Below, piece by piece: positions 52,947 through 61,477 of a DNA stretch of 64,000 nucleotides. Positions within the stretch are counted from its first letter, which is position 1, and every line of letters begins with the position of its first letter. Source of the stretch: Bin125 sp965261715 (GTDB lineage Bacteria; Chloroflexota; Dehalococcoidia; Bin125); NCBI GenBank assembly GCA_965261715.1, contig OZ253471.1, positions 558,001 to 622,000 on the forward strand, written 5' to 3'. Below the pieces are notes generated by a model. That model worked only from the letters and a program-made list of their open reading frames with translations, was not told the origin of the DNA and did no database searches. The position numbers were made by a program, and so were the translations under genes.

Positions 52947-53736
52947 TGGCGGGTCGTCCGCCGAAGTTTCTGGTCCGATTCGCGTACTCGGCCAGGGCAT
53001 GATCCACGTCTTGCTCGCGGAAATCGGGCCAGAAGGTGTCGGAGAAGACGTACTCCGCATAGGCGGCCTGCCAGAGCAGGAAGTTGGAGATGCGTTGATC
53101 CCCGCCGGTGCGGATGATCAGGTCGGGGTCGGGCAGCTCGCAGGTGTAGAGGTAGTCGGAGAGGGTGCGTTCACTGATGTCTTCCGGCCGGACGCCATCT
53201 GCGACGATGCGGCGCACTGCATCGACGAGCTCCGCGCGGGCGCCGTAGTTGAAGGCGACACAGACGGTCATCCGGTTGTTGTGTTGCGTCAGCTGGATCG
53301 CTTCGTCGATCTTGCGGCGGAGGCGAGCGTCGAGTGCATCGATTCGGCCGATGTATTGCAGCTTGACGCCGGCCTCGTGCAGCGGCTTGACCTCGCGGTC
53401 GATGGTCGAGGAGAGGATGCGCATCAGTCCCCGTACCTCGGGCCGCGGGCGCTTCCAGTTCTCGGTGGAGAAGGCGAACAGCGTGAGACAGCGGACGCCG
53501 CGTTCGGCGAAGGACTCGATGGCGGCGCGAATGTTCTCAGTTCCGGCGCGGTGCCCGTCGGTTGGGCGCAGCCCGCGCTGAGCTGCCCAGCGACCATTGC
53601 CGTCCATAATGACGGCGACGTGCTCGGGGATGTGAGCCTCAGCCAAGCTCTCCGCGGCGTGGACGCCATTGGTGGAGGGTGTGATGACGGCGTGACTGGT
53701 TGGCAGAGTGATGGTAGAACCGGATCGATTTGACAC
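52936..53736 (-). CDS. uppS: Isoprenyl transferase (undecaprenyl diphosphate synthase)
   Basis: It condenses isopentenyl diphosphate units to build the lipid carrier for cell-wall synthesis. VIMDGNGRWAAQRGL is the pyrophosphate-binding motif, LTLFAFSTENWKRP is highly conserved, and DLIIRTGGDQRISNFLLWQ with YAEYVFSDTFWPDF completes the family signature. It uses GTG 53736. An N-terminal tail of about 35 residues precedes the conserved core. It lies 3 bases after frr. Confidence 0.95.
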   Translation of the reverse strand: MSNRSGSTITLPTSHAVITPSTNGVHAAESLAEAHIPEHVAVIMDGNGRWAAQRGLRPTDGHRAGTENIRAAIESFAERGVRCLTLFAFSTENWKRPRPEVRGLMRILSSTIDREVKPLHEAGVKLQYIGRIDALDARLRRKIDEAIQLTQHNNRMTVCVAFNYGARAELVDAVRRIVADGVRPEDISERTLSDYLYTCELPDPDLIIRTGGDQRISNFLLWQAAYAEYVFSDTFWPDFREQDVDHALAEYANRTRNFGGRPANGD

Positions 53737-53739
53737 GTA

Positions 53740-54312
53740 CTAAACCTCGAGGAGCTCTTGCTCCTTCTGACTGCCCACAGCATCAACTTTAGCGATGAAC
53801 TGGCTGGTCAGAGTGTCGAGTTGGGTTTCTGCTCGGTGTTCCTCGTCCTGGGACAGGTCGCCATCTCGCTGCATATGGCGGAGGTCGTCGTGGATGTGGC
53901 GTCGCACATTGCGGATAGCAACGCGCGACGCTTCAGACTTCTGGTGCACCACCTTGACCAGGTCACGTCTTCGCTCCTCGGTCAGCTCGGGCAACGCGAG
54001 CCGAATCAGGATGCCGTCGGACTGTGGATTGATTCCGATGTCGGAGGTCTGGATGGCTTTGGTGATCGGGTCGAAGGCGTTCTTGTCCCACGGCTGAATC
54101 GCAATCAGGCGGGCCTCCGGGGTGGAGATTGTCGCCAGTTGATTCAGTGCCATGGTGGTTCCGTAATAGTTGATTCGCATCTGGTCGACGAGCGAGGTGT
54201 GGGCCCGACCGGTGCGCACAGCCATCAGGTCCTGTTGCAGTGCGCTCAGCGCGCCGGTCATGCGGGAGTTCGCGTCGTCGAACGCCAGGTCAAGGAGCTC
54301 GTTGTCGGACAT
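53740..54312 (-). CDS. frr: Ribosome recycling factor
   Basis: RRF splits post-termination ribosomes together with EF-G. The product of 190 residues shows LMAVRTGRAHTSLVDQ, INYYGTTMALNQLATIS, IQPWDKN and PELTEERRRDLVK, all canonical. The coiled-coil domain I and the small domain II are both complete. It sits in the standard pyrH-frr-uppS order. Confidence 0.95.
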   Translation of the reverse strand: MSDNELLDLAFDDANSRMTGALSALQQDLMAVRTGRAHTSLVDQMRINYYGTTMALNQLATISTPEARLIAIQPWDKNAFDPITKAIQTSDIGINPQSDGILIRLALPELTEERRRDLVKVVHQKSEASRVAIRNVRRHIHDDLRHMQRDGDLSQDEEHRAETQLDTLTSQFIAKVDAVGSQKEQELLEV

Positions 54313-54344
54313 GTCGCGCTCCTGTGGATGGTTCGGCGGGATGG

Positions 54345-55103
54345 TCAGCCGGCCAAGACGGTGGCTCCATGATCGACGCGCGTACCGGCCAGTTTAAGGT
54401 CGGGGCCGTCGATCACCGTGCTCACGATAGCGTTAGGCGCTTCGATGTTGAACACGACGATGGGCAGCGAATGTTCTTCGCAGAGTGCCAGCGCCGAGGC
54501 GTCCATCAAGACCCCAAGATTCTGCTGCAACGCCTCCCGATAGTTGAGTCGTGCGTAACGCTTGGCGTCGGGATACAGGGCCGGATCGGCGGTATAGACG
54601 CCGTCGGTGCCGTGCTTGCCCATCAGCAGTTGGTCGGCGTCGAGTTCAATGCCACGCAGCGCCGCGGCAGTGTCGGTGGTGACATAGGGATTGCCGGTTC
54701 CACCGACGCAGAGCACGATGCGCCCCTTTTCCAGGTGACGAATCGCGCGGCGGCGAATGAAGATCTCCGCCACCTGGCGGACTTGTAGCGCCGACATCGT
54801 CCGCACTTCGCAGCCGGTCGCTTCGATCGCGTCCTGAAGCGCGAGCCCGTTGATGATGGTGGCAAGCATGCCGGCGTAGTGCGCGGTCGCCTCAGTCATG
54901 CCCAGCTCGCTGGCCAGCCGGCCGCGGAAGAGATTGCCGCCACCGACCACGACGCCGATTTCGACGCCGCGATTGCGGCATTCGACAATCTGCCGGGCGA
55001 CCTCGTTGAGTGCATCCGAATCGATTCCGGAGTCGCGCTGTCCCTGTAGCGATTCACCGGAGACCTTGAGGACGACTCTCGGCGTTTGCCGTTGGTCGGT
55101 CAC
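54345..55103 (-). CDS. pyrH: Uridylate kinase
   Basis: This kinase phosphorylates UMP and belongs to the amino-acid-kinase fold. RVVLKVSGESLQG at the N-terminus, VGGGNLFRG, GTGNPYVTTDTAAALR and LMGKHGTDGVYTADP are diagnostic. GTG 55103 is chosen because upstream codons do not match the family. The 252-residue length is slightly longer than in E. coli. It lies between tsf and frr as in most bacteria. Confidence 0.94.
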   Translation of the reverse strand: MTDQRQTPRVVLKVSGESLQGQRDSGIDSDALNEVARQIVECRNRGVEIGVVVGGGNLFRGRLASELGMTEATAHYAGMLATIINGLALQDAIEATGCEVRTMSALQVRQVAEIFIRRRAIRHLEKGRIVLCVGGTGNPYVTTDTAAALRGIELDADQLLMGKHGTDGVYTADPALYPDAKRYARLNYREALQQNLGVLMDASALALCEEHSLPIVVFNIEAPNAIVSTVIDGPDLKLAGTRVDHGATVLAG

Positions 55104-55153
55104 TGCGCGCCCCGATTCGCTGAGTCCAACAGATACGGGTCGAAGATGATCTG

Positions 55154-55648
55154 CTACTCGCCCATCTCGTAACGGGTGAAGCGGGCCACTTCGATTCTCT
55201 CGCCGATCGAGGCGATCACATCGTTGATTCGGTCGGCGATGGTCTGCGAGCCGTCGCGGATGAACTCCTGGTCGAGCAGCGCGACGGCGTCTTCGCTCGC
55301 GTCCGTCGGCATGTCGTCGGTGCTGACGGCGGTTGGGTTCATCGAGGCGATCTGCATGGCAATGTCGTGAGCGAGATCCTTGAACGGCTCGGTCTTGGCG
55401 ACGAAGTCGGTCTCGCAACGCAGGTCGACCAGGACGCCGATGCGTCCACCGTGGATGTAGCTATGGATCAGCCCCTGGCTGGTGGCCCGGTCGGCTCGCT
55501 TGTTGGCAGTGGCGATGCCCTTTTCGCGCAGCACGAGACGGGCGCGTTCGATGTCGCCGTTCGTCTCGGTCAGGGCCTGGCGACAGTCCATGACGCCGGC
55601 GCCGGTTTCGGCACGAAGTTCCTTGATTTGATCAATCGTTACGGGCAC
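55154..55648 (-). CDS. tsf: Elongation factor Ts, short form
   Basis: EF-Ts recharges EF-Tu with GTP. IKELRAETGAGVMDCRQALT is the EF-Tu-binding N-terminal module, and IHGGRIGVLVDLRCETDFVAK the core. At 164 residues it lacks the second core subdomain of the E. coli protein, as is usual in cyanobacteria and several other phyla. It follows rpsB after 95 bases, a spacer with two copies of a 12-base GCATGCAAGTGG-like repeat. Confidence 0.94.
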   Translation of the reverse strand: MPVTIDQIKELRAETGAGVMDCRQALTETNGDIERARLVLREKGIATANKRADRATSQGLIHSYIHGGRIGVLVDLRCETDFVAKTEPFKDLAHDIAMQIASMNPTAVSTDDMPTDASEDAVALLDQEFIRDGSQTIADRINDVIASIGERIEVARFTRYEMGE

Positions 55649-55743
55649 GTTGCTGGCTCCTCAGGTAGTTGGTTGGGCTTGGAGTTGGATTGCCACTGGA
55701 CATGCAAGTGGGCATGCAAGTGGCGTGATGTGTGTCTTGTGAC

Positions 55744-56499
55744 TCAGTTCGCGGCAACAGGCTCCGCGGACGACATCTCTTCGTAGGCTTCTTCACCCTC
55801 AACTGCGCTCTGTAGCATCATGCCGCCGGACTGCGCCGCTTCGGCAATCTGCGAGGTCAGCAGCCGGACGGCGCGAATCGCGTCATCGTTAGACGGGATC
55901 GGGTAGTCGACGAGGTTGGGGTCCGAGTTGGTGTCACAGACGGCGATGATTGGAATCTTCAGCCGGCGAGCCTCGGCGATTGCGATGTGTTCTCGCGGGA
56001 CATCCACGACGAAGAGTGCGCCTGGCAAGGTGGTCATATCGCGCAGACCGCGCAGGTAGCGGTGCAGACGCGTGAGCTTGTCGCGCAGTTTCAGCGCTTC
56101 CTTCTTGGGCAGGAGGTCGAGTTGACCGGCCTCTTCGCGCCGTTCGAGCTCGATCATGTAGTCAACGCGCTTGCGAATCGTCTGGAAATTGGTCAGCGTG
56201 CCGCCGAGCCAGCGCGTGACCACGTACGGCATGTTGGCGCGATCGGCCTCGTTGCGGATCACATCCTGAGCCTGTCGCTTGGTGCCGACGAACAGAACCT
56301 GTTGTCCCGACGCGGAGAGTTCGCGCGCGAACTCGGTGGCGTCGTCAAGCCGGGTCACGGTCTGGGCGAGGTCGAGGATGTGTACGCCGTTGCGCGCGCC
56401 GTAGATGTACGGCGCCATTTTTGGATTCCAGCGTCCGGTCTGGTGACCGAAGTGGACTCCGGCTTCCAGCAGGTCGCGCATTGAGATCGATGTCGTCAT
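55744..56499 (-). CDS. rpsB: 30S ribosomal protein S2
   Basis: It shows RDLLEAGVHFGHQTGRWNPKM, YIYGARNGVHILDLAQT, RWLGGTLTNFQTIRKR and LFVVDVPREHIAIAEA, the standard S2 sequence. The 251-residue length is normal. ATG 56499 follows GAGGAG; upstream in-frame codons are not conserved. As first gene of the translation/lipid cluster it is probably preceded by the main promoter of that operon in 56500-56660, though I cannot mark it precisely. Confidence 0.96.
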   Translation of the reverse strand: MTTSISMRDLLEAGVHFGHQTGRWNPKMAPYIYGARNGVHILDLAQTVTRLDDATEFARELSASGQQVLFVGTKRQAQDVIRNEADRANMPYVVTRWLGGTLTNFQTIRKRVDYMIELERREEAGQLDLLPKKEALKLRDKLTRLHRYLRGLRDMTTLPGALFVVDVPREHIAIAEARRLKIPIIAVCDTNSDPNLVDYPIPSNDDAIRAVRLLTSQIAEAAQSGGMMLQSAVEGEEAYEEMSSAEPVAAN

Positions 56500-56666
56500 C
56501 CGGCTCCTCAGATGGTTCAGTCGTAGAGTCACGTCGAACTGGTCCCGCAGGCGGGCATTCGCATCAAGTATAGGGGTGTGGTCGCAATACGCGCACCGAA
56601 TCCGGCTTCGTGATAACTTGCAGGTGTTGTCTGATATCGCATGGTGTTTTTGCGCGGAGGAAGTAC

Positions 56667-56984
56667 GTGCCCCGCTACGTCTACGAGTGTTTTGAATGTG
56701 GCCACACGGTTGAAAAGTTGGAGGGATGGAATGCGCCCGCGCAGCAACCCTGCACGGAGTGCGAGCACACCCTCCAGCGAATCCCGGTCGCCCCAGCGAT
56801 CGTCTTCAAGGGTTCCGGCTGGTACTCGACCGATAGCAGGAAGAGCAACTGGAAGTCGCGACGCGACGAAGATCGCGGCGAAGACGGCGGCTCTGAGTCG
56901 GACGGCAGGTCCGAGTCGGATGGCGACTCTTCGAGCGAATCCGACTCCGGCGAGCGAGAAGCATCGGCCGCTGCGGCGGACTAG
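56667..56984 (+). CDS. FmdB-type zinc-ribbon protein
   Basis: The N-terminal 45 residues (PRYVYECFECGHTVEKLEGW, then CTECEHTLQRIP) hold a CxxC...CxxC zinc ribbon of the FmdB family, followed by FKGSGWYSTD, the usual end of the conserved part. An acidic Ser/Glu/Asp tail follows. Function is uncertain. GTG 56667 has GGAGGAA ideally spaced. It is divergent from rpsB. Confidence 0.88.
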   Translation: MPRYVYECFECGHTVEKLEGWNAPAQQPCTECEHTLQRIPVAPAIVFKGSGWYSTDSRKSNWKSRRDEDRGEDGGSESDGRSESDGDSSSESDSGEREASAAAAD

Positions 56985-57035
56985 CCTCCTCAATCCCAGC
57001 ATTTCTTCACGAAGCAGCTCTTCAGGGCCCCGTCC

Positions 57036-57500
57036 ATGAGGATCGTGTTGCAGCGCGTGACACAGGCGTCAGTGTCCGTCGACGGCGAAATCGTCGGCGC
57101 CATTGATCGCGGTCTGTTGATTCTGGTCGGGGTCGCCGAGGGCGACGAAGGGGCGCAAGCCGAAGCGCTGGCCCGGAAGGTGGCGGGCCTGCGGATCTTC
57201 GCGGACGGAGAGGGTCGCTTCAACGAGAGCCTCCTGGACATCCGTGGTTCGGCACTGGTCGTCAGCCAGTTCACACTCCACGCGGACGTGCGCAAAGGCC
57301 GGCGTCCGAGCTTCACCGGGGCGGCGCGACCAGAAGCTGCGGAGCCGCTGGTTGATTACTTCGCGGGGTCGCTGCGAGAGCAGGGAGTCCCGGTCGAGAC
57401 TGGCGTGTTTGGCGCGATGATGTCGGTGGCGCTCGTCAACGACGGACCGTTCACCGTCGTGATTGATTCGGCTGATCTTGAGCGACCGCGTCGCAGCTAA
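57036..57500 (+). CDS. dtd: D-aminoacyl-tRNA deacylase
   Basis: It hydrolyses D-amino acids from mischarged tRNA. MRIVLQRVTQASVSVDG, LLILVGVAEGD, LVVSQFTLHADVRKGRRPSF (the SQFTL motif) and ALVNDGPFTVVIDS (in place of the NxGPxT motif) are present, and the 154-residue length is typical. It lies 51 bases after the FmdB gene on the same strand. Confidence 0.95.
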   Translation: MRIVLQRVTQASVSVDGEIVGAIDRGLLILVGVAEGDEGAQAEALARKVAGLRIFADGEGRFNESLLDIRGSALVVSQFTLHADVRKGRRPSFTGAARPEAAEPLVDYFAGSLREQGVPVETGVFGAMMSVALVNDGPFTVVIDSADLERPRRS

Positions 57501-57508
57501 CTCGATTC

Positions 57509-57660
57509 CCGTCATTCCCGCGCTCCGCCGCGGGAATCTCGCCGAGTTCTGCACTCCACGTCCATCAGGCGCCCAACCTTCCAGCCACAATCATCCAGCC
57601 GCCAAGCGGCATCCGAGTTGCTTGCAGCGAGATACCCGCGGCAAGCGCGGGTATGACGGA
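57509..57660. repeat. Family B double-hairpin repeat
   Basis: It begins CCGTCATTCCCGCGCTCCG right after dtd and ends GCGGGTATGACGGA, with the two arms inverted. It sits in the convergent gap between dtd and nadC, where it may terminate both transcripts. Confidence 0.78.
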
Positions 57661-57696
57661 GTGGAGACGGATATGAGGGAGCCTTATGAACAGCCC

Positions 57697-58572
57697 CTAG
57701 TCCGGTGCGATCTCGAGGGCGATGTCCAATGCGATATCGAGCGACGGAGCTGAGTGCGTGAGTGCGCCCAGAGAGATGTAGTCGACTCCGGCGCGGGCGA
57801 TGGCGGGAATTTGCTCGATCGTGATGCCGCCGCTGGCCTCGGTCTTGGCGTTGTAGACGCGGGCGACTTCTACGGCCGGTGGCAGGTCGTCGATCGCGAA
57901 GTTGTCGAGCAGCAACGAGCTTGCTCCGGCGTCTAGAGCCTCACGCGCCTCGTCGAGATTGACGACTTCGACTTCAACGCCGGTGGCGGGACCGACGTTG
58001 GCGATGGCTGCCGCGACGGCGTCGGCGAGAGTGCCGCCGGACTGCCGGACCGCGGCGATGTGGTTGTCCTTGATTAGCACGCCGGACGCCAGTGAGTCGC
58101 GATGATTGAGTCCGCCACCGCAACGTACGGCGTATCGCTCGGCGGGACGGAGGCCGGGCGTGGTCTTTCGAGTGTCGAGAATCTTGGTCCGTGAACCGGC
58201 GGCGGCGACTGCCTGAGCAGTAAGCGTCGCTGTCCCGCTCAGGCGCTGTAGCCAGTTGAGCGCGGTGCGCTCCGCTCGCAGCAGAGGATCCAGTTGACCG
58301 CCGACAATGGCGATCTGCTGACCGGCCGAAATTCGGTCGCCATCGCTCACTTCAGGCAGGAAGCGCACGTCTGGATCGAGCGCGGCGAATGCTGCCAGAG
58401 CGAAATCGAGCCCGCAGACCACACCGTCGGCGCGCGCCGTGAGGTGGGCATTGCCCTGTCGCCAGTCGATCCATCTGCTGAGCGAACTGGTCGTGACGTC
58501 GAAATCGGCCCGATCCTCGGCGAGGGTCGCGTCGACCAGGCGTTGGACGATGGTGAGATCTAAAGCGGTCAT
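57697..58572 (-). CDS. nadC: Nicotinate-nucleotide pyrophosphorylase
   Basis: It converts quinolinate and PRPP to nicotinate mononucleotide. LNWLQRLSGTATLTAQ, ILDTRKTTPGLRPAERYAVR, GGGLNHRDSLASGVLIKDNH and VEVEVVNLDEAREAL are diagnostic. ATG 58572 overlaps the nadB stop by four bases (ATGA), so it is coupled to nadB. It is the last gene of the nadABC operon. Confidence 0.95.
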   Translation of the reverse strand: MTALDLTIVQRLVDATLAEDRADFDVTTSSLSRWIDWRQGNAHLTARADGVVCGLDFALAAFAALDPDVRFLPEVSDGDRISAGQQIAIVGGQLDPLLRAERTALNWLQRLSGTATLTAQAVAAAGSRTKILDTRKTTPGLRPAERYAVRCGGGLNHRDSLASGVLIKDNHIAAVRQSGGTLADAVAAAIANVGPATGVEVEVVNLDEAREALDAGASSLLLDNFAIDDLPPAVEVARVYNAKTEASGGITIEQIPAIARAGVDYISLGALTHSAPSLDIALDIALEIAPD

Positions 58573-60065
58573 TCGTGGGCCAACTGCCAATAGCTGTGTT
58601 GTTGCCAAGCCGTGTCCGACTGGGGATGGTCAAGACGCAGGTGAGCTCCACGAGTTTCGGTTCGGCGCAGCGCTGCCTCGGTGATCAGACGGGCCGTGAG
58701 CGTGGCCAGCGGGAGCGATGGATCGGCCGACTCATCGCTCGAGTGGGACCACTCGCCGAAGCGGTCAACGGCGGTTTGCAGACCGTTGGCGGTTCGCGTG
58801 ATCCCGACACACTCGTTCATCGTGGTGCGCAGGTCATCCCACGACGGTGCGGCAGATAGTCGATGCCAGCGAGTTAAGTGAACGTCCTCCGGGCGCGCTG
58901 TCGCCCGCCCTGGGTCGCGGCGAATCGCATTGACGGCGCGTGTCGAGAAGACCGCTGCCTCGAGCAGCGAGTTGGAGGCAACGCGGTTCGCTCCATGAGC
59001 GCCGGTCGAGGCGCACTCTCCGGCTGCGTAGAGTCCATGCACGGTCGTTCGGCCATCAATGTCCGTGTAGACGCCGCCCATGTGGTAATGCGCCGCAGGT
59101 GCAATCGGAATCGGGCCGGCTGTGATGTTGTGTCCATGTTCAAGCGCTCCGCGATAGACCCCAGGGAAGCGTTGACGCAGGTAGTCGGGATCGCGGTGTG
59201 AGATGTCGAGCATCACATGGTCTGTGCCATCGCGTCGCATGATCTCCGTGATGGCCTGCGCGACGACTGAACGCGGCGCCAGCTCGGCGTCGGGATGGAC
59301 TTGAGTCATGAATTGGTCGCCGACCGCGTCAAGCAGCACCGCTCCGTCGCCTCGCAGCGCTTCGGAGATCAGAAATGCGCTGCCCTCGCTGACCAGCGTC
59401 GTTGGGTGAAACTGCACAAACTCGACATCGCGAACCACCGCGCCGGCGCGGAAGGCCAGCGCGACACCGTCGCCGGTTGCGTTGGCGGGGTTCGTTGTGG
59501 TTCGATACAGCGCGCCCGCGCCGCCGGTCGCGAGGATGACCGCGTCGGCGAGGACGGATTCGTGCTGGTCGGTGATTGCGCCGACACAGCGCCCAGCCTC
59601 AATCGCCAGGTCCGTCACGGCTACGTCGGTTCGGACATCGACATTGGCCTCCGACAGGCGCTTCGAGAGGGCGGACTGAATATGCAGACCCGTCTGGTCG
59701 CCGCCTGCGTGCAGGACTCGGGGGGTGGAGTGCGCTCCCTCATTCGCGAGCGCCAACCGGCCATCTCGGTCCCGGTCGAATTCGACTCCAAGATCCAACA
59801 GACGATCGATAGCCGCCGCGCCGTCGGCGGTCAGTGTCTGGACGGCGACCGGGTCACAGAGTCCGGCGCCGGCGCGAATGGTGTCGGCCGCATGAATGGC
59901 CGGATCGTCGAGAGCGGTGACGGCCGCGGCGATACCGCCCTGTGCTCGCTGGGTGTTGGTTTCTTCCAGCGCAGACTTGCTGAGCAGCGTGACATCGGCA
60001 AATTCTGACGCCAATAGCGCGGCATTGATGCCGGCCAGCCCGCTGCCGATGATCAGGATTCGCAT
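58569..60065 (-). CDS. nadB: L-aspartate oxidase
   Basis: This flavoprotein oxidises aspartate to iminoaspartate. ILIIGSGLAGINAALLAS is the FAD motif, LLSKSALEETNTQRAQGGIA is conserved near the flavin, and HYHMGGVYTDIDGRTTVHGL followed by YAAGECASTGAHGANRVASN completes the succinate-dehydrogenase-like signature. The 498-residue length is normal. It follows nadA after 39 bases. Confidence 0.94.
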   Translation of the reverse strand: MRILIIGSGLAGINAALLASEFADVTLLSKSALEETNTQRAQGGIAAAVTALDDPAIHAADTIRAGAGLCDPVAVQTLTADGAAAIDRLLDLGVEFDRDRDGRLALANEGAHSTPRVLHAGGDQTGLHIQSALSKRLSEANVDVRTDVAVTDLAIEAGRCVGAITDQHESVLADAVILATGGAGALYRTTTNPANATGDGVALAFRAGAVVRDVEFVQFHPTTLVSEGSAFLISEALRGDGAVLLDAVGDQFMTQVHPDAELAPRSVVAQAITEIMRRDGTDHVMLDISHRDPDYLRQRFPGVYRGALEHGHNITAGPIPIAPAAHYHMGGVYTDIDGRTTVHGLYAAGECASTGAHGANRVASNSLLEAAVFSTRAVNAIRRDPGRATARPEDVHLTRWHRLSAAPSWDDLRTTMNECVGITRTANGLQTAVDRFGEWSHSSDESADPSLPLATLTARLITEAALRRTETRGAHLRLDHPQSDTAWQQHSYWQLAHE

Positions 60066-60104
60066 CGCGTCGTCTGTATTGGGTCGTAGCTGGGTCGCGG
60101 CCGA

Positions 60105-61322
60105 CTAAGTGATCGCCAGCATGCGATCGAGCGCAACGCCGGCCCACTCGCGGGTCTCGTCGTCGACTGTGATCGGATTGACCACGCGGCCCTCGACCAG
60201 CGATTCGGTCACCCAGGCCAGGTATGCAGGATGAATCCGGTACATCGTCGCGCAGGGGCAAATGACGGGGTCGAGGCAGAAGACGGTTTTGCCCTCGTGG
60301 GCAACCTCTTCGTTCAGTCGGTGGACCAGGTTGATCTCGGTGCCGACGGCGTAGACGCCGGGAGGCCCGTTGCGGACGTAGTTGATGATGAACTCTGTTG
60401 AACCGTCGGCGTCGGCTGCGGCGACGACGGGTTCGGTGCATTCGGGGTGCACCACGACGCGGACGCCAGGGTGCTCTTGCCGCGCACGTTCGATCTGTTC
60501 GACGCGGAAGCGGATGTGGACCGAGCAGTGACCCTGCCAGAGCAGGATCTTGCTATCGGTGATTCGCTTCTCAGTCAGGCCGCCCAGTGCTTTGCGCGGA
60601 CTCCAGACAGCAGTCTGCGTCCTCGGGTCGATACCCAGGCGCTTGCCGGTGTTGCGTCCGAGGTGCTGGTCGGGGAAGAAGAGCACCTGGTCGCCCTGCT
60701 CGAAGGCCCACTCAAGGACGGCAGTCGCGTTCGATGACGTGCAGACCGCTCCACCGTTCTTGCCAACGAACGCCTTCAGCGACGCGGCGGAGTTCATGTA
60801 TGTGATTGGGATGACACGGTCCGTGTCAACAACCTCGCTGAGGTCATCCCAGGCGTCGTAGACGTCCTCGGGCCGAGCCATGTCGGCCATCGAGCAGCCA
60901 GCAGCGAGGTTTGGCAGGATGACGGTCTGCGCAGGGGTCGTCAGGATGTCGGCGCTTTCGGCCATGAAGTGGACGCCGCAGAAGATGATGTAGTCGGCCT
61001 CGGAGCTGTTGGCTGCTTGCTGCGCCAGCTTGAATGAGTCGCCGCGGAAATCGGCGAACTCGATGATGTCATCGCGCTGGTAGTGATGACCGAGGATCAC
61101 GAGTCGGTCGCCAAGCTTGGCGCGTGCGGCGCGGATCCGCTCTCGGAGCTCGTCGCCGGACAGCTTCAGATAGTGCTGCGGAATCTCCGGCTGCCAGTCG
61201 GGCAGGTGCGGCTCGGCGGCGAGCGGGATGGTGGCAATGTCGGTTTCGCAGGCTTCGTCGGGCAGGTTCGGCGGGAGAATCTCCGGGACGAAGTTGGTCT
61301 CGACGACGACGGCTTCAGTCAT
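60105..61322 (-). CDS. nadA: Quinolinate synthase
   Basis: NadA condenses iminoaspartate and dihydroxyacetone phosphate to quinolinate, using a [4Fe-4S] cluster. The three ligand Cys are in IIFCGVHFMAES, GGAVCTSSNA and VHPECTEPVV. LVILGHHYQRDDIIEFADF is the N-terminal signature. At 405 residues it is the long form. Two inverted-repeat operators lie in the 155-base leader, and the probable regulator NrtR is encoded immediately upstream on the same strand. Confidence 0.94.
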   Translation of the reverse strand: MTEAVVVETNFVPEILPPNLPDEACETDIATIPLAAEPHLPDWQPEIPQHYLKLSGDELRERIRAARAKLGDRLVILGHHYQRDDIIEFADFRGDSFKLAQQAANSSEADYIIFCGVHFMAESADILTTPAQTVILPNLAAGCSMADMARPEDVYDAWDDLSEVVDTDRVIPITYMNSAASLKAFVGKNGGAVCTSSNATAVLEWAFEQGDQVLFFPDQHLGRNTGKRLGIDPRTQTAVWSPRKALGGLTEKRITDSKILLWQGHCSVHIRFRVEQIERARQEHPGVRVVVHPECTEPVVAAADADGSTEFIINYVRNGPPGVYAVGTEINLVHRLNEEVAHEGKTVFCLDPVICPCATMYRIHPAYLAWVTESLVEGRVVNPITVDDETREWAGVALDRMLAIT

Positions 61323-61345
61323 GGCTGGCTCTCAGACCGGTTACT

Positions 61346-61364
61346 TAGTGTCAGAGTGACACTA
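61346..61364. promoter_or_regulatory. NrtR operator 1, nadA leader
   Basis: A perfect palindrome with arms TAGTGTCA and TGACACTA and spacer GAG lies 23 bases upstream of the nadA ATG. It shares TGTCA/TGACA half-sites with the second palindrome 53 bases away, centre to centre, and stands directly in front of the NAD operon. Confidence 0.7.
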
Positions 61365-61399
61365 TCAATGACAAATAGTGTTGCAAATCTGGGCCGCAC

Positions 61400-61416
61400 T
61401 TGTCAAGAGTTGACAA
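61400..61416. promoter_or_regulatory. NrtR operator 2, overlapping putative -35
   Basis: The inverted repeat TTGTCAA-GAG-TTGACAA matches the core of operator 1, including the GAG spacer. Its left arm, read on the minus strand, is a TTGACA -35-like hexamer facing nadA, so binding here would block transcription start. Confidence 0.65.
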
Positions 61417-61477
61417 ACGAATCGTGCGAGATCGTGGAGTGATTCGCTCTCGACATAAGACCGGATATGGCTGCCGA

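Noticed and set aside
55690..55735. Direct repeat between rpsB and tsf as a regulatory array
   Set aside because: Only two copies of a 12-base unit are present and no dyad or known motif accompanies them.
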